Shown here: positions 37,041 through 45,551 of the stretch, one piece after another | Numbering within the stretch: the first letter of the stretch is position 1 | How the letters are laid out: each line of letters opens with the position of its first letter | Assembly (NCBI RefSeq): GCF_006715005.1 | Contig: NZ_VFMJ01000001.1 | Location: forward strand, 3,844,001-3,908,000 | Direction of reading: 5' to 3' | Source of the DNA: Serratia marcescens | GTDB lineage: Bacteria; Pseudomonadota; Gammaproteobacteria; Enterobacterales; Enterobacteriaceae | DNA length: 64,000 nucleotides | Notes under the pieces: generated by a model | The model's input: the letters and a program-made list of their open reading frames with translations, nothing else | The model's database searches: none | What the model was told of the DNA's origin: nothing | Program-made: the position numbers and the translations under genes

Positions 37041-38149
37041 AAAGAACAACCGGTTTCTTGTTTGATGAACGCTGTTTCTGGCACAGCACCGGCCTGCACG
37101 CCACCACCCTGCCGGTCGGCGGCTGGGTACAACCGCCCTCGGGCGCCGGCCACGCCGAATCGCCGGAAACCAAACGGCGTATGAAGAACCTGATGGACGT
37201 ATCCGGCCTGTCGCGCCAGCTCACCCTGCTGAGCGCCGAACCGGCGACGGAAGAAGACCTGCTGCGCATCCACCCCGCCCACTACCTGCAGCGCTTCAAA
37301 CAGGTGAGCGACAGCGGCGGCGGCCTGCTGGGAGAGGAAGCGCCGCTGGGGCCGGGCAGCTATGAAATCGCCAAACTCTCCGCCGGGCTGGCCTGTGCGG
37401 CGGTAGAGGCGGTGCTGCAGGGCGAACTGGATAATGCCTATGCGCTGTCGCGCCCGCCGGGCCACCACTGCCTGCCGGATCAATCGATGGGCTTCTGCTT
37501 CCTGGCCAATATTCCCATCGCCATCGAGCGCGCCAAGGCCCGCTACGGCCTCGGCAAAGTAGCGGTGCTCGACTGGGACGTGCACCACGGCAACGGCACC
37601 CAGCACATCTATTGGCAGTGCGGCGACGTGCTGACGCTGTCGCTGCATCAGGACGGTTGCTTCCCGGCAGGCTATTCCGGCGAACGGGATCGCGGCGAGG
37701 GCGCCGGGGCGGGCTGCAACGTTAACGTGCCGATGCTGGCCGGCGCCGGCGACGACGGCTACCTGCACGCCATGCGGCGCATCATCATCCCGGCGCTGGA
37801 AAAATTCGAGCCGGAGCTGATCATCGTCGCCTGCGGTTACGACGCCAACGCCCTCGATCCGCTGGCGCGCATGCAGCTGCACAGCGACAGCTTCCGTGCC
37901 ATGACCGCGCTGGTGCAGGACGCCGCCGACCGGCTGTGCGGCGGCAAACTGGTGATGGTGCATGAAGGCGGCTACGCCGAATCCTACGTGCCGTTCTGCG
38001 GGTTGGCGGTGATGGAACAGCTAAGCGGCGTGCGCACTGAAGTGCAGGATCCGCTGCTGGCGTTCATCCAGCAACAGCAGCCGCGCGACGCCTTCAACCG
38101 CTTCCAGCGCGAAGCGCTCGACGCGTTGGCGCGCCAGTTCGGCCTGTAA
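37037..38149 (+). CDS. Class II histone-deacetylase-like amidohydrolase
   Basis: This 370-residue zinc amidohydrolase has the deacetylase fold residues: PPGHH (His143, His144), Asp181 and His183 (DWDVHHGNGT), Asp269 (CGYDANALDP) and HEGGYAESY for the transition-state Tyr. Bacterial members often deacetylate acetylpolyamines or related N-acyl amines. The GTG start has AGGAGGAG upstream. The MFS gene before it and the PuuB-like oxidase nearby favour an amine substrate, but that is inference. Confidence 0.87.
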   Translation: MKRTTGFLFDERCFWHSTGLHATTLPVGGWVQPPSGAGHAESPETKRRMKNLMDVSGLSRQLTLLSAEPATEEDLLRIHPAHYLQRFKQVSDSGGGLLGEEAPLGPGSYEIAKLSAGLACAAVEAVLQGELDNAYALSRPPGHHCLPDQSMGFCFLANIPIAIERAKARYGLGKVAVLDWDVHHGNGTQHIYWQCGDVLTLSLHQDGCFPAGYSGERDRGEGAGAGCNVNVPMLAGAGDDGYLHAMRRIIIPALEKFEPELIIVACGYDANALDPLARMQLHSDSFRAMTALVQDAADRLCGGKLVMVHEGGYAESYVPFCGLAVMEQLSGVRTEVQDPLLAFIQQQQPRDAFNRFQREALDALARQFGL

Positions 38150-38245
38150 TCCCCCCCTTTGTGGGCGCCGCACCCGGCGCCCCTGACAACCTCGCCGCCA
38201 GCCGCTACGCTGAAGGGCAACCCTACCCACCATGAGAACAATAAC

Positions 38246-39052
38246 ATGTCCGAACAAACCGTCAGCTTTATCAAAGGCCGTCACGGCGACATCGCCGTGC
38301 ACGACTGGGGCAACGACAAGCCGCGCTATCTGGCGCTGCTGGTGCACGGCTACGGCGAGCACCTCGGCCGCTATCAATACGTGGCGCGTACGCTGCAGGC
38401 GCAGGGGGCGCGGGTGTTCGGCCCCGACCACCTCGGCCACGGCCTGTCGCAGGGCGAACGCGTGCTGATCGAAGATTATGACGCCGTGGTCGACGACGTG
38501 CAGCGCGTGGTCAGCCATTTCCGGCAGCAATACCCCGCCTTGCCGCTGGTGGTGATCGGCCACTCGATGGGCGGCATGATCGCCACCCGCTACGTGCAGC
38601 GTCACGGCGAGGAAGTGCGCGCCTTGGTGCTGTCCGGCCCGCTGCTCGGCGACAGAACGGCGATTTCCGATCTGGCCGAACTGCCGACGATCCCCGACGC
38701 GCCGCTGGATACCGCCACCCTGGCGCGCGATCCGGCGGTTGGCGCGGCCTATCAGGAAGATCCGCTGGTGTGGCACGGGCCGTTCAAGCGCCCCACCCTG
38801 CGCGCCATGCAGCGGATCCTCGCCGCCATCAACGCCGGGCCGGGCTTCGGCGCGCTGCCCACGCTGTGGATCCACGGCGACGACGATCGGCTGGTGCTGC
38901 TGAGCGAAACGCAAACCGCGCTCGATCGTCTGCAGGGCGACGATTTCGAACGGATGATCAATGCGGACGGGCGGCACGAGAGCTTTAACGAAACCAATAA
39001 GGATCAGATCCTCACGCGGGTGACCGATTTTATTGCGCGGGTATTAGGCTAA
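38246..39052 (+). CDS. Alpha/beta hydrolase, monoacylglycerol-lipase-like
   Basis: This 268-residue serine hydrolase has the nucleophile elbow GHSMGG, the oxyanion region LVHGYGEHLGRY, the acid WIHGDDDRL and the C-terminal His in ADGRHESFNE. The GEH motif near the oxyanion hole is typical of monoacylglycerol lipases/lysophospholipases. The start at 38246 (MSEQTVSF) is chosen by homology; the ribosome site is weak. It is 96 bp after the deacetylase gene and may be in the same transcript. Confidence 0.83.
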   Translation: MSEQTVSFIKGRHGDIAVHDWGNDKPRYLALLVHGYGEHLGRYQYVARTLQAQGARVFGPDHLGHGLSQGERVLIEDYDAVVDDVQRVVSHFRQQYPALPLVVIGHSMGGMIATRYVQRHGEEVRALVLSGPLLGDRTAISDLAELPTIPDAPLDTATLARDPAVGAAYQEDPLVWHGPFKRPTLRAMQRILAAINAGPGFGALPTLWIHGDDDRLVLLSETQTALDRLQGDDFERMINADGRHESFNETNKDQILTRVTDFIARVLG

Positions 39053-39058
39053 AACGCT

Positions 39059-39080
39059 CCCCCTCAGCAAGCTGAGGGGG
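39059..39080. terminator. Bidirectional terminator between the hydrolase and cupin genes
   Basis: CCCCCTCAGC-AA-GCTGAGGGGG is a 10-bp perfect stem between converging genes. On the minus strand it is followed by AGCGTTTT, so it mainly serves the cupin transcript. Confidence 0.75.
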
Positions 39081-39091
39081 GCATGACGGCG

Positions 39092-39457
39092 TCAGCCCTC
39101 GACGATGGCGAGGTAGTGTTTGACGAAGCGATCCGAGGTGATGTCCCAGCGCACCGGGGTGCCTTTCTCGACGAACCAGGAATCGCCGGCCTGATACTGC
39201 ACCGATTCGCCGGTACGTTCGTTGGTCAGGGTCGCGCTGCCTTCCCACACCGTGGCGTGCTCGGCGAACGGATACTCCATCACGAAGCTGCCGCGGGTGC
39301 AGCTGAACACGCCGCAGTTCAGGTTGTCGGTCGGTTCGCCGAAGATGCTGGCCACGCCGACGTTTGGCGTGCCGGCGATCACCGTGGCGCCCAGGTTGCT
39401 GACGCTGCCGATCTCCAGCAGTTCAGGCAGCGGTTGTTTAAGCAGTAACGGTTTCAT
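39092..39457 (-). CDS. Cupin-domain protein
   Basis: This 121-residue single-domain cupin (EYPFAEHATVWEGSATLTNE, then AGDSWFVEKGTPVRWDI) resembles the DUF861/EutQ-like group. The usual two-His metal set is reduced, so it may bind ligand rather than catalyse oxidation. It follows the FAD oxidoreductase by 18 bp and has AGAGGAG before the ATG. Such small cupins commonly accompany PuuB-like oxidases; the function is unknown. Confidence 0.78.
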   Translation of the reverse strand: MKPLLLKQPLPELLEIGSVSNLGATVIAGTPNVGVASIFGEPTDNLNCGVFSCTRGSFVMEYPFAEHATVWEGSATLTNERTGESVQYQAGDSWFVEKGTPVRWDITSDRFVKHYLAIVEG

Positions 39458-39475
39458 GTGATTCTCCTCTGAGGG

Positions 39476-40777
39476 TTAACGGCGGCCTTTCCAGTAGCCG
39501 GATGTCTGGTGCCAAACCTTACCGGCGGTGGTCATCACCCGCCGCAGCTTGTCCTTGCCGAAGATGTTGACGTGCGGGATCGAGCTCATCAGATCGTACC
39601 GATCGGACCCTTCGCTCATGCCCTCCGCCAGCACCTTGCACACGATGTGGCTCGGCGTCACGCCGAAGCCGGAGTAGCCCTGCACGTAAAACACGTTGTC
39701 GCGATCCGGCAGCGTGCCGATCTGCGGGAACAGGTTGGCGCTGCAGCACAGCGGGCCGCCCCAGGCCAGATCGATCTTCACGTCTTTCAGGTACGGGAAC
39801 ACCTTCAGCATCAGGTTGCGGTTCCAGGCCTTGAGATCCGACGGGAAATATTCGATCAGGCGGGTGGCGCTGCCGAACAGCAGCCGGTTTTCGTTGGTCA
39901 CCCGGTAATAGTCGATCACCGGGCGGATGTCGCTGTAGGCGCCGCGGATCGGGCTGATCTGGCGGATCAGATCGTCAGACAGCGGCTCGGTGGCCAGCTG
40001 GAAGGCGTAGGTATTGATGGTCTTGCGGTAGATCTGCGGCTCCATGCCGTTGAGGAAGCCGTTGCAGGCCCACAGCATCTTGTTGGCGCGCACCGAGCCC
40101 ATGGCGGTACGCACCGTGATGCGCGGGCCATACTCCACGTTGAGCACGCTGCTGTTCTCAAAGATTTTCACCCCGTAGCCGCTCAGCGCCTTGGCCTCGC
40201 CCAGCAACAGGTTAAGCGAATGCACGTGGCCACCGCCCATGTGTTTCAGCGCGCAGGTGTAGGCGTCGGAGCCCACCACCTGCTTCACCTCCGCCCCGGT
40301 GTAGAGCTCAATTTCCTCCTGCGGCGCTACCGCCTTGAACTCCTTCAGCCAGCCGCGCAGGGTCTTCTCCTGGCGTGCGTTGCTGCCGAGATAGCCGTAG
40401 CCGAAGCAGAAGTCGGCGTCGATGTCATATTTCTTGATGCGCTCGCGGATAATGCCGGCGCCGAGGTTGCTGATTTTGAAGATGGTTTCCAGCCCGGCCG
40501 GGCCAACGTGGCGCTTGATCTTCTCCAGATCGTGGCCGATACCGGCCATCACCTGGCCGCCGTTGCGCCCGGTGCCGCCGTAACCCAGATAGCGGCCTTC
40601 GAGAATGGCAATGTTGGTGATGCCCTTCTCCGCCAGCTCCAGCGCGGTGTTGATGCCGGAGAAGCCGCCGCCGATGATCACCACGTCAACGTCCAGATCC
40701 TCTTCCAGCGTCGGGAAGCGCAGATCGTATTTTTTGGTCGCCGCGTAGTAGGTTAAGGACTCGATTTCGTTGTTCAC
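39476..40777 (-). CDS. FAD-dependent amine oxidoreductase, PuuB-like
   Basis: This 433-residue DAO-family flavoprotein has an N-terminal dinucleotide fold VVIIGGGFSGINTALELAEK, the GTGRNGGQVM segment typical of gamma-glutamylputrescine oxidase-like enzymes, and a C-terminal FAD contact YVQGYSGFGVTPSHI. It should oxidise an amine or N-acyl amine to an aldehyde, which the Fe-dependent dehydrogenase nearby might process. The start is GTG 40777 with GGGAG seven bases upstream. A TGTCCC/GGGACA palindrome lies 64 bp before it. Confidence 0.83.
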   Translation of the reverse strand: MNNEIESLTYYAATKKYDLRFPTLEEDLDVDVVIIGGGFSGINTALELAEKGITNIAILEGRYLGYGGTGRNGGQVMAGIGHDLEKIKRHVGPAGLETIFKISNLGAGIIRERIKKYDIDADFCFGYGYLGSNARQEKTLRGWLKEFKAVAPQEEIELYTGAEVKQVVGSDAYTCALKHMGGGHVHSLNLLLGEAKALSGYGVKIFENSSVLNVEYGPRITVRTAMGSVRANKMLWACNGFLNGMEPQIYRKTINTYAFQLATEPLSDDLIRQISPIRGAYSDIRPVIDYYRVTNENRLLFGSATRLIEYFPSDLKAWNRNLMLKVFPYLKDVKIDLAWGGPLCCSANLFPQIGTLPDRDNVFYVQGYSGFGVTPSHIVCKVLAEGMSEGSDRYDLMSSIPHVNIFGKDKLRRVMTTAGKVWHQTSGYWKGRR

Positions 40778-40840
40778 TGCCGCACTCCCGATTGCCTATG
40801 CCATGACATCGGATTATCGGGAGCCGTGGGATCGTTCGCT

Positions 40841-40858
40841 ATGTCCCCTTAGGGACAT
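40841..40858. promoter_or_regulatory. Palindrome before the PuuB-like gene, related to the MoaR-type sites
   Basis: ATGTCCC-CTTA-GGGACAT has perfect 7-bp arms. With the flanking CT it shares CTAT-n-GTCC...CTTA...GGAC with the sites at 31667 and 34728. It lies between the second LuxR-type gene and the oxidoreductase. Confidence 0.6.
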
Positions 40859-40878
40859 TTGCTACAAAAAATTAACAT

Positions 40879-41637
40879 TCACGCGCTGCGCCGCTGCGGG
40901 ACGGTCAGCAACAGGCTGAACAGTTCGGCCTGCGAGCCGATGTTCAGCTTGCCGTAAATGTTCTTGCGGTGATTTTTTACCGTGCCGAGGCTGATGAACA
41001 GCCGGTCGGCAATCTGCTGCGAACCGCAGCCGGCGAGGATCAAATCGACGATCTCCCGCTCGCGCGGCGTCAGCAGATAACGCGCCTGCCCACCGTCGTC
41101 GTTCATCGTGTCGGCCTCGGCCGGTGCCGCCACCACTTCGCCGTGCAGCCGCGCCACGCTTTTCACCAGCGTCAGCGCGCTGCGCAGATCCGCCCGCTGC
41201 GGGTAGCGCACCGCCACCGTGCGGCGCGCCGAGCCGAAGAATACCCCAAGCCCGCGCTCCGGCGTCAGCTGCAGCAGCACGCCGGCCTCGTCATGCCAGC
41301 CGGTCTTGCGATAAAAATTGCGGTAATAGTCGCTGTGATAAAACCCGCAGGGCGCCAGCTGGCGCAGCGTGAGCACCTCACCTTCGCCACCGTCGTTCAG
41401 CGCACGGTAAAACGGATCCTGCAGGTAGGCACCCTGTTGGTAGATCTGGTTGACCGCATCGCTGTTTTCCCGCTCGGTTTTGATCAGGCAGCGCGGCGGC
41501 CGGCCGCGTTCGAAGGCATAGACGATGGCGTTGTCGAAGGCGAAAAACCCCTCCAGCCAATTCAACAGGCTGGGATAAAAGCGCGGGCTGGCCACCGCAT
41601 CGATCACCGCAGACAAGCGTTCAACCTGAATTTCCAT
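40879..41637 (-). CDS. LuxR-family regulator
   Basis: This 252-residue protein has a C-terminal LuxR/GerE helix-turn-helix (LTPREREIVDLILAGCGSQQ, then SLGTVKNHRKNIYGKLNIGSQAEL). The N-terminal ~170 residues contain aromatic-rich sequence (YAFERGRPPRCLIKTERE, CGFYHSDYYRNFYRKTGWHD) but no receiver-domain or AHL-pocket pattern that I recognise. It is located directly upstream of the PuuB-like oxidoreductase on the same strand and divergent from an alcohol dehydrogenase, so these are its likely targets. Confidence 0.82.
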   Translation of the reverse strand: MEIQVERLSAVIDAVASPRFYPSLLNWLEGFFAFDNAIVYAFERGRPPRCLIKTERENSDAVNQIYQQGAYLQDPFYRALNDGGEGEVLTLRQLAPCGFYHSDYYRNFYRKTGWHDEAGVLLQLTPERGLGVFFGSARRTVAVRYPQRADLRSALTLVKSVARLHGEVVAAPAEADTMNDDGGQARYLLTPREREIVDLILAGCGSQQIADRLFISLGTVKNHRKNIYGKLNIGSQAELFSLLLTVPQRRSA

Positions 41638-41649
41638 ACCCGCCTCGCC

Positions 41650-41669
41650 ATTATTAATACATTAACAAT
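41650..41669. promoter_or_regulatory. Palindrome at the LuxR-type gene start (TTAA-N4-TTAA core)
   Basis: ATTATTAATACATTAACAAT has 7 of 8 matching arm positions around TACA. It has the same TTAA-N4-TTAA layout as the palindromes at 26325 and 34850. It sits 13 bp before the LuxR-type ATG, suitable for autoregulation. Confidence 0.45.
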
Positions 41670-41866
41670 CTACCGATTTCGGATGGGGTTAGCCGCATGG
41701 CGGCCAGTACTGTTAAAAAAAGCATCCGGCGCGCCGAAATGCAAGAACGCGATCGTTTACATGTTAAACAACTCACAAGTTGCCGCAGCGGGGAAAGCGG
41801 TGGCCGCTCCGCGCCCGCTGGCTTATGCTGTGGCATCGCGCTCTGCAACGTCGTCAAGGAGACCTC

Positions 41867-42994
41867 ATGTCCGTCAGCCACATCATCGCCAACCGCCAGA
41901 CCTGGTTCGGCCACGGCAGCATCCAGCAACTGCCGCCGCTGCTGCTTGCCGATCCGCAGCCGACGCTGCTGTTCAGCTGCCGATCTTTTCTCAACGGCCC
42001 GGTGTACGCCGGCCTGCGCGAATCGCTGACGCCGCTGCTTATCGGCACTGAGATCGTCAGCCACGAGGCGTCGCCGCAGGAAATAGACGCCTGGGTGGCG
42101 CGCTGGCGCGGCCAGGCGCGGCGCGTGGTGGCCATCGGCGGCGGCAGCGTCCTGGACGCCGCCAAGGCGTTCTCCGCGCTGGTGGAGCATCCGCTGCCGA
42201 CGCTGCGCTATATGGAAAAAGTCGGCGACAGCAAAATCAGCGGCGCCACCCTGCCGCTGATCGCCATTCCCACCACCGCCGGCACCGGCAGCGAGGTGAC
42301 GCAGAACGCGGTGATCACCGATACCCAGGTCAGCAAAGTGAAGGCCTCGCTGCGCCACAATAACTTCGTGCCGCACACCGCCATTCTCGATCCGCAGCTG
42401 CTGGCGGGCGCGCCGGACAAAGTGTTGGCCTACTGCGCCATCGACGCCTTCACCCACCTGTTCGAGGCCTATCTGTCGAAAACCGCCGGCGCCATGACGC
42501 GCGACATGTCGCTGAACGGCATACGCCACTTCCTCGCCGCCTGGCCGGCGCTCAACCGCAGCGATGCAGCGCGCGAAGCGATTATGCAAGCTTCGTACCT
42601 CGGGGGGCTGACGCTGAGCGCCGCCGGGCTGGGGGTGATCCACGGCATCGCCGGCGAGATCGGCGCGCTGCGCGACTACCACCACGGCCAGGTCTGCGGC
42701 CGCCTGCTGCTGCCGTTCCTCGCCCTGCTGGAAAGCAGCGAGCAGCCGCAGCAACGCGCACTGATGGCCGAGCTGGCCGCCAGGCTATTCCCGCACTGGC
42801 AGGGCAGCCCGGAGAGCTACCTGACCGATTTCATCACCCGCCACGCCATTGCGCTGTTCTGGCAGGACGATTTGCCGATTTCCGGCCAGGAATTGGCGGT
42901 CGCGCTGGAGAAATCCAACAGCAAGAATTCCTGGATCGACTATGCGCCGGCGCAGCGGCAACGGATGATCGAAGAGGCGTTTCGCGTCGAATGA
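41867..42994 (+). CDS. Iron-containing alcohol dehydrogenase
   Basis: This 375-residue group III alcohol dehydrogenase has the cofactor motif VVAIGGGSVLDAAKAF, IPTTAGTGSEVTQNAVI, and metal ligands in DAFTHLFEAYLSK and GVIHGIAGEIGALRDYHHG. It should reduce or oxidise a small aldehyde/alcohol with NAD(P). The start at 41867 (MSVSHIIANR) follows AAGGAG by seven bases. It is divergent from the LuxR-type gene and probably part of the amine block; the substrate is unknown. Confidence 0.86.
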   Translation: MSVSHIIANRQTWFGHGSIQQLPPLLLADPQPTLLFSCRSFLNGPVYAGLRESLTPLLIGTEIVSHEASPQEIDAWVARWRGQARRVVAIGGGSVLDAAKAFSALVEHPLPTLRYMEKVGDSKISGATLPLIAIPTTAGTGSEVTQNAVITDTQVSKVKASLRHNNFVPHTAILDPQLLAGAPDKVLAYCAIDAFTHLFEAYLSKTAGAMTRDMSLNGIRHFLAAWPALNRSDAAREAIMQASYLGGLTLSAAGLGVIHGIAGEIGALRDYHHGQVCGRLLLPFLALLESSEQPQQRALMAELAARLFPHWQGSPESYLTDFITRHAIALFWQDDLPISGQELAVALEKSNSKNSWIDYAPAQRQRMIEEAFRVE

Positions 42995-43005
42995 TTATAT
43001 AATCA
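42992..43005 (+). promoter_or_regulatory. Palindromic -10 region before a small ORF
   Basis: TGATTATATAATCA is a perfect 14-bp palindrome that contains TATAAT (42998-43003). It begins at the last base of the alcohol dehydrogenase stop codon region and is 30 bp before the small ORF. The -35 element is weak. Confidence 0.45.
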
Positions 43006-43033
43006 GATCAACGCACTAGCAGGAGTTAAGGAA

Positions 43034-43126
43034 ATGGGCATCATCGGCTGGATCTTCGCCGGCATCGCGGTCGGCATCCTGGTCGGCGCGCTGATCAGGA
43101 TCTTCGGCAAGAAGAAAGAGCAGTAA
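43034..43126 (+). CDS. 30-residue putative membrane peptide
   Basis: ATG at 43034 encodes a 30-residue peptide that starts MGIIGWIFAGIAVGILVGAL and ends IRIFGKKKEQ. One hydrophobic Gly-rich helix of about 22 residues is followed by a short basic tail, the pattern of small inner-membrane proteins with the C-terminus in the cytosol. AGGAGTTAAGGAA immediately precedes the start, and a palindromic TATAAT lies 30 bp upstream. I do not recognise a family; it vaguely recalls GlsB/YeaQ-type hydrophobic segments but is much shorter. Confidence 0.6.
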   Translation: MGIIGWIFAGIAVGILVGALIRIFGKKKEQ

Positions 43127-43135
43127 GCGTCAGCG

Positions 43136-44065
43136 TCACGCTGTTCCGTGGGCCGCCAGCAGGCACTCATGGAACAGCTTCACCACCCGCTGTGGCACCG
43201 GCGAGCGGCGCAGCACGCTGGAATATTCGCAGTGATAGCGGAACAGCGCCGGTTTGATCGCCCGCATCATATTCTGCGCCACGAAAAACGCCGCATAGTG
43301 ATCCGGCAAAAAGCCGACGTATTTGCCGGACAGGATCAGCGTGGCGATCGACTCCTGCGCAAACCCCGTCGCCTTGCGATGCAAATGTTGCTGCAGGCTC
43401 AGTTCCATATTCGGCGAATGATAGCCTAAGCCGGCGAAGGCATAATTGTGCAGCAGATCCCAATTTAATGTTTCATGGGGGCCGGAAAATAATTCATGCT
43501 GCGCGCCGCAATATAAGAACATCCTCTCACTGAATAACGAATGATAAGATAAACTTTCCGCGCTGCGGTGCATGGGAATAACGCCAACCTGAAATTGCCC
43601 GTCTATGACGCCGCGTTCAATGGTATTAATCGGCTCCACGTACATTTGCAAAGAAACCTCCGGCGCACGCTCGCTGAATAACGCGATGGCCCGGCCGATC
43701 TGCGCCTGCGGATTGCTGACCGTATGGTCGAATATCGCCACGTGCAGCTGCCCGCCCATGCGTTGGTGCACCTCGTCCACCCCGCGCCGGAACGCCTCGG
43801 TGGCCGCCAGCAGGTTGACCGTTTCCTGGTAGATCAACAGCCCCTCGTCGGTGACCGCAAAGCCCTCGCGCCCGCGCTGGCACAGCGTCAGGCCCAGCCG
43901 CTGCTCCAGATCCTTGATGTGTTTGCTGATGGTCGACAGGCTGATGTTCAGTTCCAGTTCGGCGGCGCTCATGCCACCGCAGTCAACCACGGCCTTGAAT
44001 ACCCGCAGCAAACGCAGATCCATATCCGACAATTGCCCTAACAGCGCGCGCTTTTTTACTTGCAT
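43136..44065 (-). CDS. LysR-family regulator of the transaminase operon
   Basis: This 309-residue LysR protein has the N-terminal helix-turn-helix at about residues 15-75 (MDLRLLRVFKAVVDCGGMSA, STISKHIKDLEQRLGLTL). It is divergent from the omega-transaminase gene with a 135-bp A/T-rich gap, the classic LysR arrangement, and probably activates that operon in response to its amino-acid substrate. Confidence 0.86.
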   Translation of the reverse strand: MQVKKRALLGQLSDMDLRLLRVFKAVVDCGGMSAAELELNISLSTISKHIKDLEQRLGLTLCQRGREGFAVTDEGLLIYQETVNLLAATEAFRRGVDEVHQRMGGQLHVAIFDHTVSNPQAQIGRAIALFSERAPEVSLQMYVEPINTIERGVIDGQFQVGVIPMHRSAESLSYHSLFSERMFLYCGAQHELFSGPHETLNWDLLHNYAFAGLGYHSPNMELSLQQHLHRKATGFAQESIATLILSGKYVGFLPDHYAAFFVAQNMMRAIKPALFRYHCEYSSVLRRSPVPQRVVKLFHECLLAAHGTA

Positions 44066-44200
44066 AAAACCTTAAGTAAGTTTCGACATATGATTATTCA
44101 CAGTAGAGAACAAGCGGTACATAGTCAATTTCGCACAACAATTCGTTAACAACTCGGTTTATTTCATTAATCGCTCTTATTTTCCTGTTCGGAGGAAAAC

Positions 44201-45541
44201 ATGGCCGCTGAAAATCACCCGCTAAATAGTCTCGATGCCGAAGGGTTAGAGGCCCATTGGATGCCTTTTACCGGTAACCGTAATTTTAAAGCGCAGCCGC
44301 GCATCATTACTCAAGCCGCGGGGGCGTATTACACCAGCCATGACGGCAGAAAGATTTTCGACGGCCTGTCCGGATTATGGTGTTGCGGATTGGGGCACGG
44401 CCGGCAGGAAATCACCGACGCCGCCCAGCGCCAGCTGGCGACGCTGGATTACTCGCCGGCGTTTCAGTTCGGCCACCCGCTGTCGTTCGAACTGGCCAAC
44501 AAGATCAAGGCACTGACGCCGGCGGGGCTGGATTACGTGTTCTTCACCGGCTCAGGATCGGAAGCGGCGGACACCTCGCTGAAAATGGCGCGCGCTTACT
44601 GGCGCGCCAAAGGCCAGGCAGGCAAAACCTGCTTTATCGGCCGGGAAAAGGGCTATCACGGCGTTAACTTCGGCGGTATCTCGGTCGGCGGCATCGCCGG
44701 CAACCGCAAGACGTTCGGCGCCGGCGCCGAGGCGGACCACCTGCAGCACACCCTGCTGGCCGGCAACGCCTTTTCGCGCGGCATGCCGCAACAGGGGGCG
44801 GAGCTGGCGGAAGAGCTCAACCGCATCATCGCGCTGCGCGACGCCTCAACGATCGCCGCGGTGATCGTCGAACCCTTCTCCGGCTCCGCCGGGGTGATCG
44901 TGCCGCCGGTCGGCTACCTGCAGCGCCTGCGCGAAATCTGTACCCAGCATGACATCCTGCTGATCTTCGACGAAGTGATCACCGCCTTCGGCCGCTGCGG
45001 TGCGATGACCGGCGCCGAGGCGTTCGGCGTCACGCCGGACATCATGAACATCGCCAAACAGGTGACCAACGGCGCGCAGCCGATGGGCGCGGTGGTGGTG
45101 CGGCCGGAGATCTACCACACCTTCATGAACGGCGGCGAGCCGGACTACCAGCTCGAATTCCCGCACGGCTACACCTACTCCGCCCACCCGGTCAGCTGCG
45201 CGGTCGCGCTGGCGACGCTGGACATCCTGCAGCGCGAACAGATGGTGGAGCGCGTACAGGCGCTGGCGCCCTACTTCGAGCGCGCGGTGCACAGCCTGCA
45301 GGGAGCCAAACACGTCGCCGACATTCGCAACATCGGCCTGGCGGCCGGCATTACGCTGGCGGCGCGGCCGGGCGAACCGGCGCGGCGTCCCTTCGAGGCG
45401 GCGATGCGCTGCTGGGAAAGCGGATTTTACGTGCGCTACGGCGGCGACACCCTGCAGCTGGCGCCGCCGTTCATCAGCAGCGAAGCGCAGATCGATGCGC
45501 TGATCAACGCCGTGGGCGACGCCCTCAACGCCACCGAATAA
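44201..45541 (+). CDS. Omega-amino acid:pyruvate aminotransferase (class III)
   Basis: This 446-residue PLP enzyme has the class III signature: GSGSEAADTSLKMARAYW, the pyridine-N Asp257 (LIFDEVITAFGR) and Lys286 in NIAKQVTNG. Overall it fits beta-alanine:pyruvate aminotransferases (WMPFTGNRNFK near the N-terminus). With the CoA-acylating dehydrogenase 10 bp downstream, it should turn beta-alanine into malonate semialdehyde. GGAGGAAAAC precedes the ATG. Other omega-amines are possible substrates. Confidence 0.87.
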   Translation: MAAENHPLNSLDAEGLEAHWMPFTGNRNFKAQPRIITQAAGAYYTSHDGRKIFDGLSGLWCCGLGHGRQEITDAAQRQLATLDYSPAFQFGHPLSFELANKIKALTPAGLDYVFFTGSGSEAADTSLKMARAYWRAKGQAGKTCFIGREKGYHGVNFGGISVGGIAGNRKTFGAGAEADHLQHTLLAGNAFSRGMPQQGAELAEELNRIIALRDASTIAAVIVEPFSGSAGVIVPPVGYLQRLREICTQHDILLIFDEVITAFGRCGAMTGAEAFGVTPDIMNIAKQVTNGAQPMGAVVVRPEIYHTFMNGGEPDYQLEFPHGYTYSAHPVSCAVALATLDILQREQMVERVQALAPYFERAVHSLQGAKHVADIRNIGLAAGITLAARPGEPARRPFEAAMRCWESGFYVRYGGDTLQLAPPFISSEAQIDALINAVGDALNATE

Positions 45542-45551
45542 GGAGAAAACC

